Part shown: positions 21,556-29,393 of the stretch, piece by piece | Layout of the letters: every line of letters begins with the position of its first letter | How positions within the stretch are numbered: the stretch's first letter is position 1 | Source of the DNA: Paraburkholderia metrosideri | GTDB taxonomy: Bacteria; Pseudomonadota; Gammaproteobacteria; Burkholderiales; Burkholderiaceae | Direction: 5' to 3' | NCBI RefSeq assembly: GCF_904848625.1 | Contig: NZ_CAJHCP010000006.1 | Location: 310,001-374,000 of the forward strand | DNA: 64,000 nt | Made by a program: the position numbers and the translations under genes | The notes under the pieces: model-generated | What the model was told of the DNA's origin: nothing | Seen by the model: the letters and a program-made list of their open reading frames with translations, nothing else | Database searches by the model: none

Positions 21556-21972
21556 TCAGGCGTGCTGTTTGTCGCCTTCGACCGCTGCCGCTTCGCCGTG
21601 ACGTTGCTTGTAGTCGGCGACCGCTGCCTTGATCGCGTCTTCCGCGAGGATCGAGCAGTGGATCTTCACCGGCGGCAACGCCAGTTCTTCGGCGATCTGC
21701 GTGTTCTTGATCGACATGGCCTGATCGAGCGTCTTACCCTTCACCCATTCGGTGACGAGCGAGCTCGACGCAATTGCCGAACCGCAGCCATACGTCTTGA
21801 ACTTCGCGTCTTCGATGATGCCGTCTGCGCCCACGCGAATCTGCAGCTTCATCACGTCGCCGCATGCCGGTGCGCCGACCATGCCGGTGCCGACCGCGTC
21901 GTCGTCTTTCGCAAAGGAACCGACGTTGCGCGGGTTTTCGTAATGGTCCAGAACCTTGTCGCTATAAGCCAT
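21556..21972 (-). CDS. iscU: Fe-S cluster scaffold IscU
   Basis: Scaffold on which [2Fe-2S] clusters are built. The 138-residue protein has the three ligand cysteines in GAPACGDVMK, KTYGCGSAIASS and KIHCSILAED, and the chaperone-recognition motif LPPVK directly before the last. The start MAYSDKVLDHYENPRN is typical. Confidence 0.98.
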   Translation of the reverse strand: MAYSDKVLDHYENPRNVGSFAKDDDAVGTGMVGAPACGDVMKLQIRVGADGIIEDAKFKTYGCGSAIASSSLVTEWVKGKTLDQAMSIKNTQIAEELALPPVKIHCSILAEDAIKAAVADYKQRHGEAAAVEGDKQHA

Positions 21973-22042
21973 GATTACACTCCTTGATCCGTTTCAACCT
22001 GCAATTGCAATTCGATAAATTCGATTCTGTGCCAACGGCGCG

Positions 22043-23266
22043 TCAGTGCGCTGCCCACTGGATAGTCGAAATATCGATCCCGTCCTTGTGCATTTCCCAC
22101 AGCGGCGACAAGTCGCGCAGCTTCGAAATCTTGGTCTTCAGCAGGTTGATCACGTAATCGACATCCTGCTCGGTCGTGAAGCGGCCCACCGTGAAGCGGA
22201 TCGAGCTGTGCGCGAGTTCGTCGTTACGACCCAATGCGCGCAGCACGTACGACGGTTCCAGCGAAGCCGACGTACAGGCCGAACCCGACGACACCGCCAC
22301 ATCTTTCACCGCCATGATCAGCGATTCGCCTTCGACGAAATTGAAGCTGATGTTCAGGTTGTGCGGCACACGCTTTTCCATGTCGCCGTTCACGTACGTT
22401 TCTTCCATTTCCGACAGGCCCTTCAGCAGCCGGTCGCGCAGCATACGGATACGTTCGTTTTCCGTTGCCATTTCTTCACGTGCGATACGGAACGCTTCGC
22501 CCATACCGACGATCTGGTGCGTAGCCAGCGTGCCCGAACGCATGCCGCGCTCGTGACCGCCGCCGTGCATTTGCGCTTCGATACGGATACGCGGCTTGCG
22601 ACGCACATACAAAGCGCCGATGCCCTTCGGGCCATACGTCTTGTGTGCCGAGAAGGACATGAGGTCGACCTTCTGTTTCTGCAAGTCGATTACGATCTTG
22701 CCGGTGGCTTGCGCGGCGTCGACGTGGAAAATGATGCCCTTTTCGCGGGTGATCTCGCCGATCGCGTCGATATCTTGAATCACGCCGATTTCGTTGTTCA
22801 CCGACATGACCGACACCAGAATCGTGTCCGGACGAATCGCAGCCTTGAACACGTCGAGGTCGATCAGACCGTCGTCTTTAACGTCCAGATACGTAACTTC
22901 GAAGCCTTCGCGCTCGAGCTCACGGCACGTGTCGAGCACAGCCTTGTGCTCGGTCTTCACCGTGATGATGTGCTTGCCCTTGCTCTTGTAAAAGTGCGCG
23001 GCGCCCTTGATGGCCAGGTTGTCCGACTCCGTCGCACCCGACGTCCAGATGATTTCGCGCGGATCGGCATTCACCAGCGCGGCAACGTTTTCACGCGCTT
23101 CTTCGACTGCGCGCTCCGCGTCCCAGCCATACGAGTGGCTGCGCGATGCGGGGTTGCCGAACTGCTCGCGCAGATACGGAATCATCTTGTCCACCACGCG
23201 CGGGTCGATCGGCGTCGTAGCGCTGTAGTCCATGTAAATGGGCAGATGGAGAGAGTCGTTGTTCAT
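22043..23266 (-). CDS. iscS: Cysteine desulfurase IscS
   Basis: PLP enzyme that removes sulfur from cysteine for Fe-S clusters and thio-modified tRNAs. The start [14 protein letters not shown] (407 residues) follows a GGAG box; an ATG seven codons earlier is less likely. The PLP lysine is in [12 protein letters not shown] and the persulfide-forming cysteine in [19 protein letters not shown]. Confidence 0.98.
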   Translation of the reverse strand: MNNDSLHLPIYMDYSATTPIDPRVVDKMIPYLREQFGNPASRSHSYGWDAERAVEEARENVAALVNADPREIIWTSGATESDNLAIKGAAHFYKSKGKHIITVKTEHKAVLDTCRELEREGFEVTYLDVKDDGLIDLDVFKAAIRPDTILVSVMSVNNEIGVIQDIDAIGEITREKGIIFHVDAAQATGKIVIDLQKQKVDLMSFSAHKTYGPKGIGALYVRRKPRIRIEAQMHGGGHERGMRSGTLATHQIVGMGEAFRIAREEMATENERIRMLRDRLLKGLSEMEETYVNGDMEKRVPHNLNISFNFVEGESLIMAVKDVAVSSGSACTSASLEPSYVLRALGRNDELAHSSIRFTVGRFTTEQDVDYVINLLKTKISKLRDLSPLWEMHKDGIDISTIQWAAH

Positions 23267-23346
23267 CAATTGCTCCGGGGACGTCATGTGCTCTGGCTTC
23301 TGGGTTCTTTATCTATCAGGCTGCGGTGAGTTCTGGTTACCGCGCC

Positions 23347-23877
23347 TCACGAACCGGCCATGTTGAAAACGGAATTCGGCCCTTTCGGCGCGACGCGCAC
23401 AGGCTCGGCCGGCGCAGCTTCGTTGCGCCTGTCGCGCAATACTGCCGGCGCACCTTCGCGTGAACGTTGCTGATCGACCAGGTCTTTCAGGGAAACCGAG
23501 TCGAGGTACTCGACCATTTTCTGGTTCAGCGTGGACCACAACTCGTGGGTCATGCAGTGGCCGTCGTGCTGTTTGGTGCCTTCGCACGAGCCTTTGCCGC
23601 CGCATTGGGTGGCGTCGAGCGGCTCGTCGACCGCGATGATGATGTCGGCCACTGTGACGTCTTCAGCGCGGCGGGCCAGATTGTAGCCGCCGCCCGGTCC
23701 GCGCACGGACTCGACGATTTCGTGACGACGCAGCTTGCCAAACAGCTGCTCGAGATAGGACAGGGAGATATGTTGGCGCTGGCTGATACCCGCAAGCGTC
23801 ACCGGGCCCTGCTCCTGGCGCAGTGCCAGGTCAATCATCGCCGTGACGGCGAAACGGCCTTTCGTGGTGAGTCTCAT
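23347..23877 (-). CDS. iscR: Rrf2-family Fe-S regulator IscR
   Basis: Represses the isc operon when it carries a [2Fe-2S] cluster. I start at MRLTTKGRFAVTAM (176 residues). The winged helix occupies the first 70 residues. The cluster cysteines are in CGGKGSCEGTKQHDGHC, with spacing Cys-x5-Cys-x9-Cys; E. coli IscR has x5 and x5, so the second loop is four residues longer here. The C-terminal tail (from about residue 135) is long and Pro/Ala-rich. First gene of the operon, preceded by two IscR-like operators. Confidence 0.96.
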   Translation of the reverse strand: MRLTTKGRFAVTAMIDLALRQEQGPVTLAGISQRQHISLSYLEQLFGKLRRHEIVESVRGPGGGYNLARRAEDVTVADIIIAVDEPLDATQCGGKGSCEGTKQHDGHCMTHELWSTLNQKMVEYLDSVSLKDLVDQQRSREGAPAVLRDRRNEAAPAEPVRVAPKGPNSVFNMAGS

Positions 23878-23894
23878 ATAAGTGTGGGACCGCA

Positions 23895-23919
23895 ATTCTC
23901 GACAAGTTTTGTCAAGTAT
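23895..23919 (-). promoter_or_regulatory. Type 1 IscR operator, promoter-proximal
   Basis: A 25-bp imperfect palindrome. On the operon strand it begins ATACTTGACAAAAC and continues TTGTCGAGAAT. It fits the type 1 IscR consensus, whose half-sites are ATASYYGACT and its complement. It overlaps the -10 box and transcription start of iscR. Confidence 0.75.
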
Positions 23920-23942
23920 AAATACATGAGCGATTTAGTCAA
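23915..23942 (-). promoter_or_regulatory. Sigma-70 promoter of the isc operon
   Basis: -35 TTGACT (23937-23942), spacer 16 bp, -10 TATACT (23915-23920) on the minus strand. Both hexamers lie inside the IscR operators, which explains repression by steric block. Confidence 0.75.
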
Positions 23943-23946
23943 GTAT
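23922..23946 (-). promoter_or_regulatory. Type 1 IscR operator, promoter-distal
   Basis: A second 25-bp imperfect palindrome, two bases from the first, starting ATACTTGACTAAAT and ending GCTCATGTAT on the operon strand. It overlaps the -35 box. The tandem arrangement resembles the two IscR sites of the E. coli isc promoter. Confidence 0.75.
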
Positions 23947-24008
23947 CCCTATCGCGATTTGGGTCATTTGCTTAATTGCTGAAACCGGCGCGGAAGCGGG
24001 CTTCGGGC

Positions 24009-24506
24009 CTAAACTCGCAACTGGGGACGCAACGCGGCGATCAAACCGCGGCAGGCCGCCTCACATTGATCCAGCACCTGCTCAACACCTTCCCCGCCGC
24101 CGAAATACGGGTCGACGACTTCGCGAACACCGCCCCAACGGCTGTCCGATTCGGGCACAAACTCCAGCAGCAGTCGAATCTTGTCGCGCTGCGCTGGTCG
24201 GCAGATCTGGCGCAATGCGGCGACGTTCTTGTCGTCCATCGCGATCACGAGATCGAAGCGCTCAAAGTCCGCCGCCGCGATCTGACGTCCGCGCAATGCA
24301 GCCAGCTTGTAACCGCGTTGCCCTGCTGCCTGTTGCGCCCGCTCGTCGGGCGGTTCGCCGATGTGCCAGTCGCCCGTGCCCGCGGAGTCGATCAGAATGC
24401 GCTCCGTTAGCTTGGCCTCGCCCACCAGATGACGCATCACGCCCTCGGCAGTGGGCGAGCGGCAGATGTTCCCCAAGCATACGAAGCAGACGGATACAGT
24501 TTTCAT
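24009..24506 (-). CDS. Low-molecular-weight protein-tyrosine phosphatase
   Basis: A 165-residue cytosolic phosphatase. The start MKTVSVCFVCLGN gives the conserved N-terminus. The P-loop Cys-x5-Arg is CLGNICRSPT with Cys10 and Arg16, and the general-acid Asp is in VVDPYFGGG near residue 125. It lies immediately upstream of iscR on the same strand; the iscR promoter sits in the gap, so it need not be co-regulated. A role in exopolysaccharide regulation, as for Wzb-type enzymes, is possible, but no polysaccharide genes are nearby. Confidence 0.93.
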   Translation of the reverse strand: MKTVSVCFVCLGNICRSPTAEGVMRHLVGEAKLTERILIDSAGTGDWHIGEPPDERAQQAAGQRGYKLAALRGRQIAAADFERFDLVIAMDDKNVAALRQICRPAQRDKIRLLLEFVPESDSRWGGVREVVDPYFGGGEGVEQVLDQCEAACRGLIAALRPQLRV

Positions 24507-24569
24507 CGGGAATCTTCCGGGGCTACGCGACGCCACACGTAAGAGCGACCGTTCGCGAAAAGTGCCGGG

Positions 24570-24575
24570 ATTATA
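24570..24575 (-). promoter_or_regulatory. Putative -10 box of the phosphatase gene
   Basis: TATAAT on the minus strand, 63 bp upstream of the start codon. The -35 region is not well conserved. Confidence 0.4.
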
Positions 24576-24726
24576 CAAAGCCCCGCGAAATCTCGCCTGA
24601 CGCCGCGCCACGGTTGCCAAGCCGACTAAACCACCACGAATGCACGCTTCGCGCGCCAAGCTGCAGAGGGCTGCTGCCGATTATCTCGCGCCTAACCCGC
24701 CCTTCAGTTCGAGCGTCAACCTGCGC

Positions 24727-24966
24727 TCAGGACGCGTCGGCCATCGGCATCGCCGTGGCAGCACGCATGGGTTTGGCCGGCAGCGCCGACGCAGTGTCGA
24801 TCATTCCGTATGAAACGGCGCGCGCGAGTTCAGCGGTCAGTTGGTCCGCGTCGAGCGGCGCCTGGGACACGCGTGAGCCGATATTGGCGCAAATATGCAA
24901 GTAGGCAACAGCTGCAAGGGGCACAACAATGGCAAGGGGCCAGTACACCGATATTGTCTTTTTCAT
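24727..24966 (-). CDS. Small single-span membrane protein, unknown
   Basis: A 79-residue protein that I do not recognise. It has a positively charged start (MKKTISVYW) and one hydrophobic helix at about residues 9-28, then a polar Ala-rich tail ending AMPMADAS. The helix could be a signal peptide or an anchor; there is no lipobox. It stands alone, leftward, between the phosphatase and the divergent lipoprotein gene. Confidence 0.6.
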   Translation of the reverse strand: MKKTISVYWPLAIVVPLAAVAYLHICANIGSRVSQAPLDADQLTAELARAVSYGMIDTASALPAKPMRAATAMPMADAS

Positions 24967-25232
24967 GATGTCGTTTTCCGAATTAGGGGCGCATGAGCTT
25001 GTGACCCACTATGCCCAGTCGAAATCTTATAGAAATTCGCAATCAGGAAAAACCACCTGCCTGAGATACAGCGTTGCTTCAAATAGAACAGTCAATTGAT
25101 AATTTTTCGCGGCGCAATCATCAGACATAAAAGCACAAAAAAATAAATCCTTACAAAGACATACAAACCTCTTGCGAGGGATGGCGATAATAGCGGCCTT
25201 ACAGTTGTAATCCTCTCGCACTGGTCTACGAA

Positions 25233-25799
25233 ATGAAACGTTTTGCACCACTCGCCGGCATCATGGTCGCGGCCCTGCTTGGCGGCTGCGCGGTCTATCC
25301 GGACGGCACGCCAATGTACGGCAACGGTTATGGCGGCACTTCCCCGGGCTATGACGGTTACGACGGCTACGCGCCGGGCGCGGCGATCGTGCCGCAAACC
25401 AATGTTTATATGGGGTACAGCAATTACTCGGCACCGGGCTACAACGGCGGCCCAGGGCGTTATTACGGTCCGGGCCCCGGCCCTCGCGGCTATCCGGATC
25501 GCGGGCATTCGAACAACGGTAATTACGGAAACCACGACAACCGCGGCGGCGACAATGGCCACCACGGGCCACCGAACGGAGGGCCGCCGCATCAAGGTGC
25601 GGTCGGCGGGCCGCGGGGGCCAGGCGGGCCAAACGGTCCGAGGCCGGGCGCGGGAGGGCCGCCGGCACAGCCGCCACAGCAGGCCGGCAATGGCGGTGGC
25701 CGGGGTAATGGCAACAGCAATGGCAACGGCAATGGGGATACAAGAAGAGCTTCAGGCGGATCAGGCCATCAATCTGGTGGGCAATTCACCCAGCATTGA
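25233..25799 (+). CDS. Gly/Pro/Tyr-rich lipoprotein
   Basis: A 188-residue secreted lipoprotein of unknown function. A signal peptide with the lipobox LGGC places the lipid anchor at Cys19. Residues 30-90 are rich in Tyr and Gly (GYDGYDGYAPG), and from about 90 the sequence is low-complexity Gly/Pro/Asn/His (NGNYGNHDNRGGDNGHHG and GGRGNGNSNGNGNG). It is probably disordered on the cell surface or in the periplasm. The 230 bp upstream are clearly AT-rich relative to the neighbourhood and may hold its promoter. Confidence 0.75.
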   Translation: MKRFAPLAGIMVAALLGGCAVYPDGTPMYGNGYGGTSPGYDGYDGYAPGAAIVPQTNVYMGYSNYSAPGYNGGPGRYYGPGPGPRGYPDRGHSNNGNYGNHDNRGGDNGHHGPPNGGPPHQGAVGGPRGPGGPNGPRPGAGGPPAQPPQQAGNGGGRGNGNSNGNGNGDTRRASGGSGHQSGGQFTQH

Positions 25800-26017
25800 G
25801 TTCTACCTGACGTGCGCGAGCGTTGGCTAGCATGAGCGGCTAACGCTCGCACGTTGTCGAGCATTCGCTGACTGCGGGGGCAACTTGATGCGCGAGCCAA
25901 TTGCCGTACGCGGTCGAGCCAAGGCGCTCCGCGCACCGTGGTGGTCGGTATAGCGGTGCGCGCCTAACTGCCCAGCACTCAGGCGCTCCGGCTCACTTCA
26001 CACGCAAACCCCTCTCT

Positions 26018-27433
26018 TCAGCCGAGATGGCTGCGCTGCGCCGCATACAACTCCCTGAACGTACGACCAACCGGCGCCGGCATCTCCCGCGTATTGGTCC
26101 AGCCCGCGCCACCCAGTGGCAGTCGTGCAATCGACCGGTTGCGCCCACCCATGCGCTCCAGCACCCGCACGGCCAGCTTGGTGAAAAGAGCGTAAGCATC
26201 TGGATGCAGCGCCAGAAAGCCCCAAACCGCGAACCCGACGCGCTCCTTCCACGGACGCAGGCGCCGCTCAACCTGTTTCTCGCGCAACTTCCGCAGCAGG
26301 TCGGACAGCGGAATGCCCACGGGACAAACGCTATTGCACTCTCCGCATAACGTCGCGGCCTGCGGCAAATCCAGCGCTTTGTCTATCCCGACATAGCTCG
26401 GCGTCAACACCGAACCCATCGGTCCGGGATAAACCCAGCCGTACGCATGGCCGCCCACTTTCTGATAAACCGGGCAATGATTCATGCACGCGCCGCATCG
26501 GATGCACCGGAGCATCTCCTGAAAATCGCCGCCGATCAGCCCCGTGCGGCCGCCGTCGACCAGCACCACATACATATGCTCGGGTCCGTCCTGGTCGCCC
26601 TCACCGCGCGGCCCGGTCAGCAGCGAAAAATAGTTTGAAGTGGCCTGCCCGGTCGCCGAACGCGGTAGCAGACGCATCGCCGTCGCGAGGTCTTCCAGCG
26701 TAGGCAGCACCTTTTCGATACCCGTGACCGCTACATGCACGCGCGGCATGACCGTGCACATGCCCTCGTTGCCCTCGTTCGTCACCAGGACGACCGAACC
26801 GGTTTCCGCGACGACGAAATTGCCGCCCGTCACGCCCATGTCCGCGCTCATGAAATGAGGACGCAGCATGTCACGCGCTTCGCGCGTCATATCGGGGATC
26901 TCGGTCAGACGCGGCCGGCCGTGCGTTTTCGCGAACAGGTCCGCGATCTCGTCCTTATCTTTATGGACGACCGGCGCGATGATGTGGCTCGGCGGTTCGT
27001 TGTCGTTGATCTGGAGGATGTACTCGCCGAGATCGGTTTCGATCGATTGCACGCCCATCTGGCCGAGCACTTCGTTCAGACGCATTTCCTCGGTGACCAT
27101 CGACTTGGTCTTGATCACCTTCTTCACGTCATGCCGACGCGCAATGTCGCCGACGAGTCGCGCCGCTTCCTGGGTCGTCTCGGCGAACAGCACGGTCACG
27201 CCCCGTCGGGTTGCTTCGCGTTCGAAGCATTCCAGCCACACGTCGAGGTTTTCCAGCGCGCGATTGCGGCGCTCCTTGAGCGCGGCACGGGTGGCCGGGA
27301 AATCGATCGCGGTCATCGCGGTCGCGCGGGCCGACACGAACTTGGTGGACAGCTTGGTCAGGTTCTGCTGCAAACGCTGGTCGGCCAGTTTCTGACCAGC
27401 GCGAGCCTTGAACTGCATCGATTGAATCTGCAT
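26018..27433 (-). CDS. lutB: L-lactate oxidation iron-sulfur protein LutB
   Basis: Subunit of the LutABC-type L-lactate oxidising complex (LldF/YkgF family). The 471-residue protein has an N-terminal LUD domain (about residues 60-290) and two [4Fe-4S] motifs, CIRCGACMNHCP and CGECNSVCP. It follows lutA after about 145 bp. LutC, the usual third component, is not in the 218 bp downstream nor elsewhere in the window. The C-terminal tail (GGRNRSIARLPLGGAGWTNT) is the usual one. Confidence 0.93.
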   Translation of the reverse strand: MQIQSMQFKARAGQKLADQRLQQNLTKLSTKFVSARATAMTAIDFPATRAALKERRNRALENLDVWLECFEREATRRGVTVLFAETTQEAARLVGDIARRHDVKKVIKTKSMVTEEMRLNEVLGQMGVQSIETDLGEYILQINDNEPPSHIIAPVVHKDKDEIADLFAKTHGRPRLTEIPDMTREARDMLRPHFMSADMGVTGGNFVVAETGSVVLVTNEGNEGMCTVMPRVHVAVTGIEKVLPTLEDLATAMRLLPRSATGQATSNYFSLLTGPRGEGDQDGPEHMYVVLVDGGRTGLIGGDFQEMLRCIRCGACMNHCPVYQKVGGHAYGWVYPGPMGSVLTPSYVGIDKALDLPQAATLCGECNSVCPVGIPLSDLLRKLREKQVERRLRPWKERVGFAVWGFLALHPDAYALFTKLAVRVLERMGGRNRSIARLPLGGAGWTNTREMPAPVGRTFRELYAAQRSHLG

Positions 27434-27577
27434 GGCGGCCTTATGCGTTATCGAGCACTAAGCGAAGACGAAGCGCGCGACGCTCAGCGCGCGAAACGGA
27501 ATGCGTGAAGGAATGGTGATTGCCGTTGCTCCGGGCCGCACGCTGAACTGAGCCCAAGCGGCGTGTGACCCGTGCGG

Positions 27578-28300
27578 CTAAACATCCCCGGCGAGCACCT
27601 GAGCAATGTGCAGCACCCGCGTGGTGGCGTCCCCAGTTCGTCGCAAGCGGCCTTCAATGTTGAGCATGCACCCCAGGTCGCCGAGCACGACCGTGCCCGC
27701 GCCGTTCGCCCTGATATTCGCGCATTTTTCGTCGACGATTGCCGTAGAGATATCGCCGTATTTCACCGCAAACGTGCCGCCGAAACCGCAGCAGTGCTCG
27801 CAATCCTTCATCTCGGCCACCGCTACGCCTACTTGTGCGAGCAACGCCCGGGGCTGCGCCTTGACATCGAGTTCGCGCAATCCGGAACAGGAGTCGTGAT
27901 ACGTCACCTGCCCCGCGAACTCGCCCGGCTGCAACTGCACCTTGGCGACGTTGACGAGGAAATCGGTCAGCTCGAACACTTTGGCGCGCACGCGGCCGAA
28001 GCGGTTCATCAACTCGGGATCGTCGGCAAAGAGGTCGCCGTAGTGCGAGCGGATCATGCCGCCGCACGAGCCGGACGGCACCACGATGTAATCGAACTGT
28101 TCGAATTCGCGCACGGTTTTTTCGGCGAGGTCGCGCGCAATGCGACGTTCCCCCGAGTTGTACGCGGGCTGCCCGCAACAGGTTTGCGCGGGTGGCACCA
28201 CCACCTCGAAGCCAGCGCCTTCGATCAGCTTGATGACCGAAAACCCGATTTCGGGACGCATCAGGTCGATCAGGCAGGTGACGAACAATCCGACTCGCAT
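27578..28300 (-). CDS. lutA: L-lactate oxidation iron-sulfur protein LutA
   Basis: Cysteine-rich-domain (CCG) Fe-S subunit of the Lut complex (LldE/YkgE family). The start MRVGLFVTCLIDLM follows a strong GAAGGAGGG ribosome binding site, giving 240 residues; the frame is open 48 codons upstream without family similarity. The two CCG motifs are TCCGQPAYNSG (about residues 38-48) and HCCGFGGTFAVK. Upstream partner of lutB and divergent from an IclR-type regulator. Confidence 0.94.
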   Translation of the reverse strand: MRVGLFVTCLIDLMRPEIGFSVIKLIEGAGFEVVVPPAQTCCGQPAYNSGERRIARDLAEKTVREFEQFDYIVVPSGSCGGMIRSHYGDLFADDPELMNRFGRVRAKVFELTDFLVNVAKVQLQPGEFAGQVTYHDSCSGLRELDVKAQPRALLAQVGVAVAEMKDCEHCCGFGGTFAVKYGDISTAIVDEKCANIRANGAGTVVLGDLGCMLNIEGRLRRTGDATTRVLHIAQVLAGDV

Positions 28301-28332
28301 GAGCCCTCCTTCGGGAAAACGTCCCTGATTAT

Positions 28333-28348
28333 CCGCTGTTTGGCGGAC
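28333..28348. promoter_or_regulatory. Candidate IclR-type operator near the lutA promoter
   Basis: TCCGCTGTTTGGCGGA, an inverted repeat with 5-bp arms TCCGC/GCGGA, 33 bp upstream of the lutA start. Its first 11 bases recur at 28447 just before the regulator's own start. The link to the divergent IclR protein is inference. Confidence 0.5.
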
Positions 28349-28435
28349 AATACCAACGGCCAGAAGGCATAGGACGAATAGACGGCAAATTCGAATAGGC
28401 CTTCGAACCGCGTTCGCTTTTTTCACCATACGAGA

Positions 28436-28460
28436 TACAATCAATTTCCGCTGTTTGACG
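28436..28460 (+). promoter_or_regulatory. iclR -10 box and second copy of the operator motif
   Basis: TACAAT (28436-28441) is the likely -10 box of the regulator gene. TCCGCTGTTTGACG (28447-28460) starts at about the transcription start and repeats the first 11 bases of the motif at 28333. Binding here would allow autoregulation. Confidence 0.45.
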
Positions 28461-28478
28461 CGTCAACCGATTCCTCCC

Positions 28479-29291
28479 ATGAGCGACACGAACCCGGATC
28501 CCAAAACTTCGATCCAGGTGATCGAACGCATGATGCGCCTGCTCGATGCTCTCGCCGCGCATAGCGACCCGGTCAGCCTGAAAGAACTCGCCATCCGTAC
28601 GGAGTTGCATCCGTCCACCGCGCACCGCATCCTGAACGACATGGTGATGTGCCGGCTGGTCGACCGTTCGGATCCCGGCACTTATCGGCTCGGCATGCGC
28701 CTGCTCGAATTGGGCAATCTGGTGAAGGCGCGCCTGTCGGTGCGCGACGCGGCGCTGACGCCCATGCGCGAGTTGCATCGCCAGACCGGCCAGACGGTGA
28801 ATCTGTCGGTACGTCAGGGCGACGAGATCGTCTATATCGAACGCGCGTATTCCGAACGTTCCGGCATGCAGGTGGTGCGGGCTATCGGCGGCCGAGCGCC
28901 GTTGCATCTGACTTCGGTGGGCAAGCTTTTCCTCGCCGCCGACGAATCGACCCGCGTGCGCGCGTACGCAACCCGCACCGGCCTGTCGGGCCACACGCAG
29001 AACAGCATCACCGATCTGACGAAACTGGAACGCGAGCTATCGCACGTGCGTCAGCAAGCCTGCGCGCGGGATAACGAAGAGCTGGAACTCGGCGTGCGTT
29101 GCATCGCCGCCGGAATTTATGACGACACCGGCAAGCTGGTCGCTGGTCTGTCGTTGTCGGCGCCTGCGGATCGATTGCAGGACTCGTGGCTGGGGCAAGT
29201 CAGCCAGACGGCGCTAATGATCTCCGAATCGCTCGGTTATCGGCCGCCGCCTCCGCATGACCATTCGCATGGGCATCACCACCACACGTAA
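28479..29291 (+). CDS. IclR-family transcriptional regulator
   Basis: A 270-residue regulator with an N-terminal winged helix-turn-helix (about residues 10-70, VSLKELAIRTELHPSTAHRILND) and a C-terminal IclR effector-binding domain (about 85-255). The start MSDTNPDPKTS is chosen over an ATG eight codons earlier. It is divergent from lutA across 178 bp with a repeated operator-like motif, so control of lactate use is likely. The tail PPPPHDHSHGHHHHT has eight histidines in its last 15 residues or so, beyond the usual end of the domain, and could bind metal. Confidence 0.9.
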   Translation: MSDTNPDPKTSIQVIERMMRLLDALAAHSDPVSLKELAIRTELHPSTAHRILNDMVMCRLVDRSDPGTYRLGMRLLELGNLVKARLSVRDAALTPMRELHRQTGQTVNLSVRQGDEIVYIERAYSERSGMQVVRAIGGRAPLHLTSVGKLFLAADESTRVRAYATRTGLSGHTQNSITDLTKLERELSHVRQQACARDNEELELGVRCIAAGIYDDTGKLVAGLSLSAPADRLQDSWLGQVSQTALMISESLGYRPPPPHDHSHGHHHHT

Positions 29292-29323
29292 CGGGAACGC
29301 CGGGCATCCGGCGCCGGCGCAAT

Positions 29324-29353
29324 AAAAAAGCCTCGCAACTGCGAGGCTTTTTT
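29324..29353. terminator. Bidirectional terminator between the iclR and pbpG genes
   Basis: Perfect 13-bp stem AAAAAAGCCTCGC / GCGAGGCTTTTTT with an AACT loop, between convergent genes. Confidence 0.92.
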
Positions 29354-29393
29354 TCGATCCGGCCGGGTATCACGACCGGCCCTTCAAACGACT

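Noticed and set aside
25027..25251. 74-codon leftward frame in the AT-rich spacer
   Set aside because: It overlaps the lipoprotein start region, has no ribosome binding site and no recognisable feature.
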